Shown here: positions 20,401-28,835 of the stretch, piece by piece | Position numbering within the stretch: the stretch's first letter is position 1 | Layout of the letters: every line of letters starts with the position of its first letter | Origin: Methylocystis sp. KS32 | Lineage (GTDB): Bacteria > Pseudomonadota > Alphaproteobacteria > Rhizobiales > Beijerinckiaceae | Assembly (NCBI GenBank): GCA_002862095.1 | Contig: PHSQ01000001.1 | Span: 868,001-932,000 of the forward strand | Length of the DNA stretch: 64,000 bases | Direction of reading: 5' to 3' | Program-made: the position numbers and the translations under genes | Notes under the pieces: generated by a model | The model's input: the letters and a program-made list of their open reading frames with translations, nothing else | The model's database searches: none | Told to the model about the DNA's origin: nothing

Positions 20401-20848
20401 AATGATTTTTGTTTTTCAGGAGGCGATCTTTTTCCCCGCTCATGGGAAGCACGGAGAATGCTCGTATATAAAAGTCTTGCCCCCCCGCTTCACCCTTGAA
20501 TTGAATCTGGTCGGAAACGCTTAGCCCCACATTTTGCAACGATGGCATGACGCCGCAGAGATCACGATAATGCGAACTATAGAGCGTCAGGCGATAGCGT
20601 TGATTTTCATCCGATCTATCTGGTGGGCGCAAATCGAGAGAATCCCCGCCTCCCCGCATCGCTGCGTCGAGATAAAGGACATCGCGAAACGCATGGAGCG
20701 GCGTGAATATTGCGCGGTATATGGGCGAAAAGCCTTCCTCATAGGGAGGCGATATGCGCTCAAGACCTAACCGTCGCGCGGCTCGGTCGAGAAGGGAACG
20801 AAGGTCGGTTTGCCAGGACATTTTCTTGCGACTAAGTTGCGCCGACAC
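17438..20848 (-). CDS. NAD-specific glutamate dehydrogenase, short form
   Basis: A 1136-residue enzyme converting glutamate to 2-oxoglutarate and ammonia with NAD. The catalytic region is intact: the Lys motif PQGAKGGF, YDDADPYLVVAADKGT, VVGVGGMEGDVFGNGML and GRINTDAVDNSGGVDLSDHEVN. The common bacterial large form has about 1600 residues; here the first 450 or so (ACT-like regulatory part) are missing, and the protein starts near the region just before the catalytic core. A start codon followed by a normal N-terminus is present, so this may be a natural short form rather than a fragment. It is flanked by the partner-switching genes in one orientation, with gaps of 13 bp upstream and about 40 bp downstream. 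Confidence 0.85.
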   Translation of the reverse strand: MSAQLSRKKMSWQTDLRSLLDRAARRLGLERISPPYEEGFSPIYRAIFTPLHAFRDVLYLDAAMRGGGDSLDLRPPDRSDENQRYRLTLYSSHYRDLCGVMPSLQNVGLSVSDQIQFKGEAGGQDFYIRAFSVLPMSGEKDRLLKNKNHLLEALKKILADEIEDDQLNSLIMLGGLDWKMVEVIRSYCNYYLQITNRFDRARVYVALIANVNIVGLLCQYFEARFNPDPLFGDAEKRETERLTQLRLEMIRALEGVSDIASDRILRDIFNLIDATLRTNFFLHSEAASFFFSFKIDSLGVINIPSPKPFAEVYVHSRWMEGVHLRGARVARGGIRWSDRPEDFRHEILDLMRTQMMKNALIVPQGAKGGFIIKKFQHGKADPFRLVSSAYATFMQGLLDLTDNVHGEEIIRSPKVIAYDDADPYLVVAADKGTGSFSDKANEIAKEYGYWLGDSFATGGTNGFHHKRLGITARGAWVCVRRHFLEIGMDPDTQPITVVGVGGMEGDVFGNGMLHSANVRLLGAFNAEYIFLDPNPDGRASLAERKRLFETPGSTWKDYNPALISAGGGVFRRDAKDIEIGAEARRWLGARGQSMEGEELIRLLLAAPVDLLWMGGIGTYVKASSEVDEAAGDRANDGARIDAIQLRAKVVGEGANLGFTQRARVEYALSGGRINTDAVDNSGGVDLSDHEVNLKILFANAAKDSDIAVTDEERNRLLHEVSNEVCSQVLTNSYMQSLSLSLEKKRCVDDIAPFLDLADELERFDLLDRATESFPSRKEVLARGASGLTRPELAVLMAYAKLALKRALLEAVEFSRDVWVRAFVGDYFPTPVTLHYQERVKVHPLGRDIAVSVICNKVIDQAGAAFVVGLDELNPSRVKDAVGLYIAFDQILQGGRWRTAIRELDGKLSTDRQYELLLQLENALAFLTRWAWEHGLKLIPAPDAIELWRAYLNSYMAYLGENAEFTLLASAAPEASRLLFLSRLRDFPILVDLSRRTEQNLPVVAKVFDDLVRFLGLRQIATLAIEVRPRNLWERRLQSVLDDQFRSGAGRTARMALACKIEDPAAFFHSLNLDSRLEKFRRLVTMLQDESPATLEPFATLAAEFDLLVNACAVTIEAGQIDQTKPQSRAGEFVHAH

Positions 20849-20861
20849 TGCGCCGGGGGGC

Positions 20862-21296
20862 TCAGTTCAGCCTCTTCCTCATTTCCAGAACATTACCGCA
20901 GTCAGTCTTTCGATATTCGACCTTATCCATCAGCGTTCTGATAAAAAATATCCCGCGCCCGCGCTCACTCAGATCGTCGGCGTCCGGTATCGGAAGCGCT
21001 TCCAAATTAAAGCCTTTCCCATAGTCATAGACCCTGACGCAGAGGTCATTGTTCTCGATGGATAGAAAGATTCTTACCGTGTCGTTCGATTCGCCTGGAC
21101 AGGCGTATTGGATTGCGTTTGTTACGGCCTCTGTCACCACCAAATTAAGATGGTAGGCCAAGGCGTCGTGGTCTGGATTATCCACGGTCAGTTCCTTGGC
21201 GATCTCCTCGGCTATGGCTCCGATCAACCGCAGATATCGCGTCTTATTTGGGACTATTATGTCCAGGTTCAGCACTGTCTTAGCCGAGTCGCACAT
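20862..21296 (-). CDS. RsbW-like anti-sigma factor / serine kinase
   Basis: A 144-residue HATPase_c protein. The ATP-binding motifs are clear: the N-box LVVTEAVTNAIQYA, then VYDYGKGFN (G1-like) and ERGRGIFFIRTLMD (G2-like). This is the single-domain fold of RsbW/SpoIIAB, which phosphorylates a STAS partner and may bind a sigma factor. ATG at 21296 follows GGAGAG; the frame is open upstream but overlaps the STAS gene. It lies 13 bp downstream of the STAS gene and just upstream of gdh, so the three may share a transcript. Confidence 0.85.
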   Translation of the reverse strand: MCDSAKTVLNLDIIVPNKTRYLRLIGAIAEEIAKELTVDNPDHDALAYHLNLVVTEAVTNAIQYACPGESNDTVRIFLSIENNDLCVRVYDYGKGFNLEALPIPDADDLSERGRGIFFIRTLMDKVEYRKTDCGNVLEMRKRLN

Positions 21297-21309
21297 GCGT
21301 CTCTCCGCA

Positions 21310-21642
21310 TTAATCTTCCAGCGCCTCGCGCAATCCGGGGTAGATCTCAAAGACTCTCTGCAGTCTCGTAAGTTCAAACATCACCATAACTCTTGGCTGA
21401 GGTCCGGCAAGCACGAAGCGCATCGACCGCTGGATTGCGTTCTTGTGCCCAGAAAGCAGGGCTCCGAGCCCGGAACTGTCAATGAACTGTACGTCGTGGA
21501 GGTCGACAATTATTTCCCGTCCACCTTCTTCGAGGGACTTCAGGATCCGATCCTTAAGCTCGGCCGAGTTGTGTGCGTCAAGACGAGCGTCCTTCAAACT
21601 CAGGACAGTCTTTCCGTCGTGCTGTTCCGTCAGTATTTTCAT
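21310..21642 (-). CDS. STAS-domain anti-anti-sigma factor
   Basis: A 110-residue STAS protein of the RsbV/SpoIIAA type. The phospho-acceptor motif is VQFIDSSGLGAL, where the first Ser after Asp is the expected phosphorylation site. It covers the full domain and nothing else. Directly followed by the HATPase kinase gene. In the usual scheme the unphosphorylated STAS protein traps the kinase and frees its target; the PP2C phosphatase at 14.8-17.4 kb would reset it. The target, sigma factor or other, is not in this window. Confidence 0.9.
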   Translation of the reverse strand: MKILTEQHDGKTVLSLKDARLDAHNSAELKDRILKSLEEGGREIIVDLHDVQFIDSSGLGALLSGHKNAIQRSMRFVLAGPQPRVMVMFELTRLQRVFEIYPGLREALED

Positions 21643-21972
21643 GCTTGACCCCGGGCGTGCACTCCGCCGTTCGTCTCTGGATATACCCTTGATATAGGGC
21701 GTTTTCAGGTTTGAAAAAGACGCGGCGCCAAGACATGCGTGGGAGAGCTAAACTCCGAAGGCTTCTCATTTTTCAACTCAGGCGCGACATGGCGAGGACA
21801 ATATTGAGGTCGAGGGCGGCGCGCCGGCGGGACGGACTGCCGCCGGTAACGAAAACGAGCGTCGGCGCCTCCGAAAACCCTCGATCGGATCGCCCCAGAA
21901 GCACGCAGCAAGCGACACAAAATTCAAAGCGCTGAATAATGCGGGTTACAATAGCTGAAAACGCAAACTTAT
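21643..21972. other. 330 bp intergenic, no gene supported
   Basis: This should hold the promoter of the STAS gene on its right-hand flank as read on the minus strand, and the end of the fliI transcript. I see no convincing promoter, hairpin or conserved short protein. Confidence 0.4.
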
Positions 21973-23176
21973 TTAAGCTTTGACATTTTGAATTATCGAC
22001 GCCATCCCCCCGATTGGGTTTTGGCTCGGGGGTTCGTTTGGCGATTGCCTTAAATTCTCGTAAAGTATTGGGGCGACGGCGATGGCTCTGTCCAGCAGCG
22101 GGTCGACTCCTGGCTGGTAACCGCCGAGCAAACGTAGGTCGCGGGTTTCCTCGTATCTGGATAGGAGGCTTCTAATGTGTTCTATCAACGCTTTCTGTTC
22201 CCTAGTCCAGGCCCGATCTGCAAGGCGCGAGATGGACTTGAGTATGTTGACCGCAGGGAATCTTCCTTGTTCGGCGATTTCCCGGTCCAAGACGATGTGC
22301 CCGTCCAAAGTTCCGCGTATATTATCTGCTATTGGATCATTGTGATTGTCTGCATCCACAAGTACAGAAAACACCCCCGTGATCGACCCTTCTTCGGTTA
22401 TGCCCGGGCCGGCTCTCTCCAATAATCTTGGCAGATCGGCAAACACGCTTGGCGCGTAGCCGTGGGCGACCGGCGCTTCACCGGCGGCCATTGCGACTTC
22501 GCGAAGCGCATGAGCGAAGCGCGTGATGGAATCAATTACTAACAGAACATGGGCGCCATGGTCCCTGAACCACTCGGCGATGGTCATCGCCGTAAGTGGG
22601 GCCAATCGACGCATCATCGGGCTCTCGTCTCCCGTGGCGACGACGGTAATGGCGCGCTCTCTCGTGGCAACGCTCGTTTCGTCGAGAAAATCGCGAACTT
22701 CTCTACCGCGTTCTCCAACTAAGCATATGACGGCGACATCGAAGCCTGGTGAACGCGAGATCATGGCCAGCAGGGTTGATTTTCCAACGCCTGATCCCGC
22801 AAAGACACCCACCCTTTGTCCTCTGCATAGTGGAGTAAAGGAGTCGATCACTCTGATGCCGGTGAAAACAGGTGTTTGGACTCGTGTTCTGTGCAGCGCC
22901 GCAGGCGGCTGTCGGTCGATCGAATAGAAAGTCTGTCCGTGAGGAATCGCACCTTTGCCGTCCATGGGTTCGCCAAGGGCGTTCAGAACTCTTCCGATCC
23001 ACGAATATTCAGGCGCTACATCGATCCGCCCAAGCCGTTCAACGGGCGCGCCTAGCCAAAGAGAGGCGTTACTGTCGAAGCATTTCACCAGCGCCGAATT
23101 CTTGGCTATATGCACAACTTGGGCAAGGGATTTAACGTTGTTGGCGCCGATGGCGACACATTCGCCGACTCTATTA
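21973..23176 (-). pseudogene. fliI: fliI 3' fragment (flagellar export ATPase), split by IS630
   Basis: This fragment carries about 400 of the 440 residues of FliI. It holds Walker A (GSGVGKSTLL), Walker B (VLLVIDSITRFAHAL) and the C-terminal signature near DEGGYQPG (LLGGYQPGVDP), so the catalytic core is intact. It lacks the first 40 residues, which lie on the far side of the insertion at 24296-24414. Joining the two fragments at the duplicated TA restores one open frame of 441 codons, reading GLSDFIINRVGECVAIG across the join. The frame is open from an ATG at 23331 inside the IS, so a chimeric product could be made. FliI powers unfolding and delivery of flagellar export substrates. Confidence 0.92.
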
Positions 23177-24295
23177 ATCAGTTCATAATTAACTAGACAT
23201 TCACGCGGCGTATCTGAGAGAAGGTTTTTGGTAGAAGGAGGAGATTTTTTCCGGGTTGTTTTGAAGCTGGCGCATGGACGAACGGACCTTGGCTTTGAAG
23301 TCATCCTTGCTGGTGACCGCCATGCGGCCAACAGTGTCGGCCTTCAGATGTTTCCACACCAACTCATCGGGATTGCGATCAGGTGAATAGGGAGGAAGAT
23401 AGAAAAGTCGCAGCGATCCGTTCAGGCTCTCGACAAACGCTCTGGTTTTTCGAGCGATATGCGCAGGTCCGCGATCGACGATCAGAAAGATCGTGTGCTC
23501 GGCTCCGGCGAGCAAACGCTTCAGGAACTCGATGAAAACACCGGCGTTGACGCCGCCTTGTTCCTTGATCATGAAGCGCATATGACCGCGTGAACTGATG
23601 GCTGAAATCAGACTCATGCCGTGACGGGCGCCCGTCGTTTCGACAATCGGCGTTTCGCCTTTCTTGCCCCAGGTGCGGCCCGCATGATGATCGGACCGGA
23701 TGTGAGCGGCATCGCCAAAATATATCTCGGCGCCTTGTTTTTGAGCCATTTGCTTGATCTTCGGATAATCTTTCTTCAGCCATTGCTGAACCAAAGCCTC
23801 GTCACGTTCCTGCGCACGATGCAACGGCTTCTGGCAGGTAATGCCGAGTTGAGCCAACAGCCGCCCCACCGACACCGCGCTCAAAACGATATCGAACTTG
23901 TCCTTGATCAGCTTCGCGACCATCTCGCGCGTCCACAGCGCAAACGCGAACTTCAGTTGCAGAGGGTTCTTCCTCGTCACCGTGTCGTAAACCCACCGCA
24001 GCTTCTTTCCGTCCAGCTTGGGCGGTCGTCCAGACAAGGGCTTCGCCTTCAAACCATTCCAGCCGCCACGCCTGTATCGCGCCAGCCATCCGTATACGGT
24101 CGACCGGTCGACGCCAAGAACACGGGCGATGATCTCGGGACTTTCGCCGTCTTGAATGCCCTTCACCGCGCGCATGCGCATCTCTTCCAGTGTCTTATGA
24201 TCCAGCTTTCGCGCATCGTCCTTTCTCATGCCGACAAAGAATCAATTTCAATTGACGCGGTCAAGCAAAATATCGAATTACTTATGAACGGATTA
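23175..24295 (-). mobile_element. IS630-family insertion sequence
   Basis: A complete element of about 1117 bp between two TA dinucleotides (23175-23176 and 24294-24295), the IS630/Tc1-type target duplication. The ends form imperfect inverted repeats over about 24 bases: ATCAGTTCATAATTAAC on the left against ATCCGTTCATAAGTAAT on the right. It carries one transposase gene and sits in fliI in the same orientation as fliI. Because the target can be rejoined in frame without loss, the insertion looks recent. Confidence 0.92.
23201..24229 (-). CDS. IS630-family transposase (DDE)
   Basis: A 342-residue transposase in one intact frame. The N-terminal 110 residues hold a helix-turn-helix ([24 protein letters not shown]) that should bind the inverted repeats. 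The catalytic triad is visible: [10 protein letters not shown] (first Asp), [10 protein letters not shown] (second Asp) and [15 protein letters not shown] (Glu). Full length, with no frameshift, so it may still be active. Confidence 0.93.
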   Translation of the reverse strand: MRKDDARKLDHKTLEEMRMRAVKGIQDGESPEIIARVLGVDRSTVYGWLARYRRGGWNGLKAKPLSGRPPKLDGKKLRWVYDTVTRKNPLQLKFAFALWTREMVAKLIKDKFDIVLSAVSVGRLLAQLGITCQKPLHRAQERDEALVQQWLKKDYPKIKQMAQKQGAEIYFGDAAHIRSDHHAGRTWGKKGETPIVETTGARHGMSLISAISSRGHMRFMIKEQGGVNAGVFIEFLKRLLAGAEHTIFLIVDRGPAHIARKTRAFVESLNGSLRLFYLPPYSPDRNPDELVWKHLKADTVGRMAVTSKDDFKAKVRSSMRQLQNNPEKISSFYQKPSLRYAA

Positions 24296-24414
24296 ATAAT
24301 AAAATCGGATAGGCCTTCCACCCTGCAGTGGGACGCGGATATCTCGGATACTTTCCCGAACACACGTGTTCTCGGCTTCAGCCGAACGAATTGAGATACT
24401 GCATCCTCTAACAT
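24296..24414 (-). pseudogene. fliI: fliI 5' fragment
   Basis: The first 40 codons of fliI: ATG at 24414, then a segment including RVFGKVSEISASHCRVEGLSDFI, which is the normal FliI N-terminal beta-barrel. After the duplicated TA the frame runs into the IS and stops about 20 codons later. It follows flgF by 82 bp, the usual flgF-fliI order of rhizobial clusters. Confidence 0.9.
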
Positions 24415-24496
24415 GCGGGTCGCGGTGGGTCTGTGGTGCAGTAGGAAAGCGTTCTGACGTGAACATGATTAAGTTGATGAGCGGAGTTGGCCCTGT

Positions 24497-25219
24497 TTAG
24501 CCGCCACCCAAGGTTTTCACCGCGTTTCTTTGCGATGAATCCATCATGTCGCTGGCGGCGCTCATGCTGTCGAAATTACGTGAGGCCAAAATCAATTTGG
24601 TCATTTCTTGCAAGGGATTGACGTTTGCGCTCTCTATCGAGCCTTGTATGACGCCGTTTCGCGTGAAGTCGAGGATTGGATTCGCAGGGGTGGACGGAAA
24701 GATGCTCGAATTCTCTCCGCGTGCCAGCGTCGCGCTATCGTCGATCTCGAAAAGGCCCAATGCGCCTGCTTGGCGAGCGCCTTGGTTGATCATCCCGTCG
24801 CGACTAATAGTCGGCGGACCGGCGGAGGGGTCCAAGGTAATCTGGGAACCTCCTGCGTCTAGGACAGGGAAGCCAAGAATGGTTTGTAGGTCGCCGGATT
24901 CAGTCACTTGAAGGCGGCCATCGCGAGTATAAGCGACGCCGTTTGGGGTTTGGATGGCTAGCCATCCTTCGCCGAGAACCGCCACGTCAAATGGATTTCC
25001 AGTTTTGGAAACCGCTCCCTGTGACCGTGAGATGAAATCGTCCCCCGCAGACGAAAAAGCGACATCAGTCGCCCCGTTTTTCGATAGGACGGTTTGAAAG
25101 CTGACGCCGGTGGCGCGATATCCGATCGAGCTCGCGTTTGCAATATTTGAAGCTATCGTCGCCATACGCTTGTCTAGCGCAAGCTGAGAGGAAAGAGTGA
25201 CGTAAAAAGATGATTGCAT
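24497..25219 (-). CDS. flgF: FlgF, flagellar proximal rod protein
   Basis: A 240-residue rod protein. The N-terminal rod motif is LDKRMATIASNIANASSIGYRA (in two adjoining pieces); the central domain has GEGWLAIQTPNGVAYTRDGRLQ; the C-terminal motif is SIESANVNPLQEMTKLILASRNFDSM. Typical length. It starts the flgF-fliI operon; the ATG lies 136 bp before the lytic transglycosylase stop, in the same direction. The downstream fliI is interrupted, so any genes behind it may suffer polarity. Confidence 0.93.
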   Translation of the reverse strand: MQSSFYVTLSSQLALDKRMATIASNIANASSIGYRATGVSFQTVLSKNGATDVAFSSAGDDFISRSQGAVSKTGNPFDVAVLGEGWLAIQTPNGVAYTRDGRLQVTESGDLQTILGFPVLDAGGSQITLDPSAGPPTISRDGMINQGARQAGALGLFEIDDSATLARGENSSIFPSTPANPILDFTRNGVIQGSIESANVNPLQEMTKLILASRNFDSMSAASDMMDSSQRNAVKTLGGG

Positions 25220-25355
25220 GGACTCTCCGACAAGCCGAGGGGAGAAGATCTGAGATCCCCCACAACCGCGATCAAGAGTCTATGTCCGCAACCTTGTGGG
25301 AAGGTTTCCGAACAATGATGGATCCGCGACGTCACGAGACAAATGCTGGCGCGAC

Positions 25356-25880
25356 TTATTTTTCAGATGGGATTTCGGTCGATGAGGCGACCACTTCGGG
25401 GAAGTCTCGGGTCGAGCGGATTTTGCCGAGCAAACCTCGTCTCTTGGCCTCGTAATAATAGCCCCCCGCGTAAAGGCGTATCGCCTTGTGCTCGTCCCCC
25501 CCGGCTATGCGATAGGCATTGGCAAGGTAAGCGACCGCATAGGTCAAGTTGGTTTCCGGATCCAGCAAGCCGTTGGGCGCTCCGGAATATCCCATGCTCC
25601 GCGCGGTGTCGTGTCGAATCTGCATCAGGCCCCAGAAGGGACCGTGTTTCAGCGAAGGGTTGTATTTGCTCTCGCGCTGAACGACGGCATGGACAAGAGA
25701 TTCGGGGACGTTGTAAGCGCCGGCATAATAGGAGATACGCGCATTAAGAACATCTCGGCCAGACTGATGCAAAGTTTGGTCGGGAGAATAGCTTTCCGCG
25801 ACGTAGTCTGGCGCGCCGGTGGCCGCGCAACCGGATAAGGACAGAACGGAAATCAAAGCGGCGTTATACAGTGGTTTCAT
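25356..25880 (-). CDS. Lytic transglycosylase lipoprotein (SLT domain)
   Basis: A 174-residue protein with a lipoprotein signal (lipobox LSLSGC) and an SLT domain: HAVVQRESKYNPSLKHGPFWGLMQI contains the catalytic Glu of the ES motif followed by the GLMQI motif, then NLTYAVAYLANAYR and the AYAGG-like YAGGYYY. It cuts peptidoglycan. FlgJ in this genome lacks a muramidase domain (34649-35176), so this enzyme next to flgF may open the wall for the rod; that pairing is inference. Confidence 0.85.
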   Translation of the reverse strand: MKPLYNAALISVLSLSGCAATGAPDYVAESYSPDQTLHQSGRDVLNARISYYAGAYNVPESLVHAVVQRESKYNPSLKHGPFWGLMQIRHDTARSMGYSGAPNGLLDPETNLTYAVAYLANAYRIAGGDEHKAIRLYAGGYYYEAKRRGLLGKIRSTRDFPEVVASSTEIPSEK

Positions 25881-26035
25881 CGGCGCCTCTCACTTATATA
25901 TTACCCCATAATTACGCTCCGGCAAAACCTAAATGGAATTCCGCGGAGGCGGCTCTCCGACGCTTCAAATGCGCAGGCTCGCGCAAGCTCCTTGAGTTTT
26001 AATCTCCATGCAATTCGAGGAGCGGGGAGATTTCG

Positions 26036-27289
26036 GTGAGCAACACCTATGGCCTTTTCAATACGTCCATTATGGGGATGTCGGCCCAGTCGGATGCGCT
26101 CGCGAACATTTCAGAAAACATCGCGAACTCCAACACCATCGGTTACAAGGATGCATCAACGGAGTTTCTCTCAGTTCTCAATGGGTTTCAAGCCGGGGAA
26201 CAATTTGGTGGCGGCGTAACCACCGTCAGTAGCCGTAATGTCATGGCGCAGGGCGCGTTGCAAAGCACCACCACTCCAACGAACCTCGCGATTCAGGGCT
26301 CGGGATTCTTCGTCGTGCAGAATTCCTCCGGGGCGGTTTTGATGACTAGAGACGGATCCTTTACTCAGGATGCTCAGGGCCGATTGGTCAACGATGCGGG
26401 CGACTATCTCATGGGCTTCGCGGGCCAAGCCGGATCCTCCGGCGCAAGCTCTAGCGCGCTTTCAAATATGACTGTCGTTCAAATTCCGAATAATCAACTT
26501 TTCTCGACCGCCAGCACGTCTGGGACGCTCTCCGTCAATCTTAACTCGAACTCGACTGCGATAGCTTCCGCTAATCTGCCTTCGACGAATGGCGCTTCGG
26601 CCCAATATACGTCGATGACGTCGCTCACCGCATTCGATAATCAGGGCAACCCTGTAACGCTCAATGTATATTACGCCAACACGGGTTCCAATCAGTGGCA
26701 GATGACTGTCTTCAACGCCGCGAACGCGGCCTCTGGCGGTGGCTTTCCCTATTCCTCTGGCCCTATCGCAACTCAGAACCTGACATTTAGCTCCACTACG
26801 GGAAACCTCAGCAGTGGCAGTCCAGTGGCGTTACAGCTGCCTGGCGGTGCGTCCGTCGCGCTCAATATCGGCGGCACGACCCAGCTCGCATCGTCTTTCG
26901 CTGTGAATACGGCGACGGTAAATGGAAATTCTCCAAGTGCGGTTAGCCAGGTTCAGGTTAGCCAGAATGGCTCGATATCCTACCTTTTGGCTAACGGACA
27001 AAATATTCCAGCCTATACGATTGGGCTCGCGAATGTCGCAAGTCCAACGAATTTAACGCCTGTAAATGGAAACGCATTTTCCGCCAATGAGCAGTCTGGA
27101 CAAATGATTGTGGGAGCCGCGAGGCAGGGCGGGTTCGGGACAATACAATCCTCTTCGCTTGAGAGTTCGACGGTCGATCTCGCCACTCAGCTTTCGAGCA
27201 TGATTATCGCGCAAAGATCATTCACGGCGAACAGTCAGGTGTTTCAGATCGCATCGGACGTTCTCCAGGTGCTGAACAATCTGAAATAA
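26036..27289 (+). CDS. flgE: FlgE, flagellar hook protein
   Basis: A 417-residue hook subunit. The N-terminal rod/hook motif (DALANISENIANSNTIGYKD), the TNLAIQGSGFFVV block and the C-terminal SSLESSTVDLATQLSSMIIAQRSF motif are all present, with a variable Ser/Asn-rich middle (about 150-330). Translation starts at GTG (26036), preceded by AGGAGCGGGGAG. It opens the 13.6-kb plus-strand flagellar run and is followed by flgK after 12 bp. Confidence 0.93.
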   Translation: MSNTYGLFNTSIMGMSAQSDALANISENIANSNTIGYKDASTEFLSVLNGFQAGEQFGGGVTTVSSRNVMAQGALQSTTTPTNLAIQGSGFFVVQNSSGAVLMTRDGSFTQDAQGRLVNDAGDYLMGFAGQAGSSGASSSALSNMTVVQIPNNQLFSTASTSGTLSVNLNSNSTAIASANLPSTNGASAQYTSMTSLTAFDNQGNPVTLNVYYANTGSNQWQMTVFNAANAASGGGFPYSSGPIATQNLTFSSTTGNLSSGSPVALQLPGGASVALNIGGTTQLASSFAVNTATVNGNSPSAVSQVQVSQNGSISYLLANGQNIPAYTIGLANVASPTNLTPVNGNAFSANEQSGQMIVGAARQGGFGTIQSSSLESSTVDLATQLSSMIIAQRSFTANSQVFQIASDVLQVLNNLK

Positions 27290-27301
27290 AGGCCTCTCAC
27301 A

Positions 27302-28825
27302 ATGAATCTCTCAAGCGCCTTCGGTGTTGCGGCCCAATCCCTCGGAACGATTTCAAGCCAGATCAATCTCGTCTCGCAAAATATCGCGGGAGCCAACACG
27401 GCTGGATATTCGACGAAATCAGCGAACGTAATCACGGGCTCTAGCGGAAGCGCGGAAATTGACGGCGTGACGCGAAGCGTCAATACGGCGCTTGCGAAGA
27501 GCATGCTGTCGGCGACTTCTCAGCAAGCGATGAGTTCTGCATTGTCGGCTGGCCTCGATCAAATTGACCAGTTCATGAATATCTCCTCAAGCACGGCCTC
27601 GAGCACTTCCAGCAGTTCGACGCCCGCCGCGATGATCGCTAATCTTGCGTCGAGTCTTCAGGCTTATGCGGGGAGTCCGACCAACGCGTCGGCCGGTCAG
27701 ACCGTGGTTTCCGATGCGCAGGCTCTTGCACAGTCGCTGAACGCCGCCACTAACGAGACCCAAAGCGTCCGGGGGCAAGCCGACGCGCAGATCGGGTCGG
27801 CGGTCGGCAACATAAATCGCCTTCTTTCCCAATTTCAGAGCGTCAATAACGCGATCGTCGCGGGGACCCAATCTGGCGCCGACGTTACGAGCAATCTGGA
27901 TCAGCGGGATCAACTCGTGGCGCAACTGTCCCAATATATGGGTGTTTCGGAGGTGAATGGGCCGAATAACAGCATGGCGCTTTATACCGACAGCGGGGTT
28001 ACGCTTTTTCAGACAACTCCAAGACAGGTTACATTCCAACCGACTTCCACTTTCACCGCAGGGACGACCGGTAACCAAGTCTTTATCGATGGCGTCGCGG
28101 TGACGGGAACGCCCTCTACTTCGATGTCTTTGCAGTCAGGAAGCCTGGTCGGACTTACACAGCTCAGGGACGTCGTTGCGCCGCAATTTCAGGCCCAGCT
28201 CGATGAAACCGCGCGGGGTCTCATAAATGCCTTCTCCGAGAGCGACCAGACGAAGTCGGGGCAACCGACGCTCATGGGTCTCTTCACGACCTCGGCGGGC
28301 GTCGCAGCCGGCAATCCGATGCCAAGCTCATCGTTGAACCCTGGCCTTGCGGGAGAAATCGAGGTCAATCCTGATGTTGGCCCCAATAAGGGAGGAAATC
28401 TCAGTCTGTTGCAGAACGGAGGAATCTCTGCTCCCGGCAACCCTGCCTATGTCTACAACACCACCGGCGCCTCGGGCTATACGGCTCGGATTCAGCAACT
28501 TGCCGCTAATCTCTCCGCGACGCAAAGCTTCGATCCTGCGGCCGGTAATGGCGCGAGCGCCTCCGTAACGTCATACGCGACCAATTCGATCGGGTGGTTT
28601 GAGGCCCAGCGTCAAAGTGCGGATAATTCGACAACTTATCAGAATGCCTTATTGAGCCAGGCCCAGACGGCTCTGTCGAACGCGACAGGGGTCAATATCG
28701 ACGCTCAGATGTCGCAGATGGTCTCGCTGGAGAATTCATATCAGGCGTCGGCGAAGCTCCTTACGACGGTGAACGACCTCTTCACCACATTGTTCACCGC
28801 CCTGCAGCCGCAACCGCAACCGTGA
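27302..28825 (+). CDS. flgK: FlgK, hook-filament junction protein 1
   Basis: A 507-residue protein linking hook and filament. The N-terminus has the shared motif TISSQINLVSQNIAGANTAGYSTK (in pieces), then the FlgK-type ISSSTASST region and NLDQRDQLVAQLSQYMGV; the C-terminal motif is TGVNIDAQMSQMVSLENSYQASAKLL. Gap to flgL is 10 bp. Composition is Ser/Thr-rich, as in its partners. Confidence 0.93.
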   Translation: MNLSSAFGVAAQSLGTISSQINLVSQNIAGANTAGYSTKSANVITGSSGSAEIDGVTRSVNTALAKSMLSATSQQAMSSALSAGLDQIDQFMNISSSTASSTSSSSTPAAMIANLASSLQAYAGSPTNASAGQTVVSDAQALAQSLNAATNETQSVRGQADAQIGSAVGNINRLLSQFQSVNNAIVAGTQSGADVTSNLDQRDQLVAQLSQYMGVSEVNGPNNSMALYTDSGVTLFQTTPRQVTFQPTSTFTAGTTGNQVFIDGVAVTGTPSTSMSLQSGSLVGLTQLRDVVAPQFQAQLDETARGLINAFSESDQTKSGQPTLMGLFTTSAGVAAGNPMPSSSLNPGLAGEIEVNPDVGPNKGGNLSLLQNGGISAPGNPAYVYNTTGASGYTARIQQLAANLSATQSFDPAAGNGASASVTSYATNSIGWFEAQRQSADNSTTYQNALLSQAQTALSNATGVNIDAQMSQMVSLENSYQASAKLLTTVNDLFTTLFTALQPQPQP

Positions 28826-28835
28826 GCATGACCCG

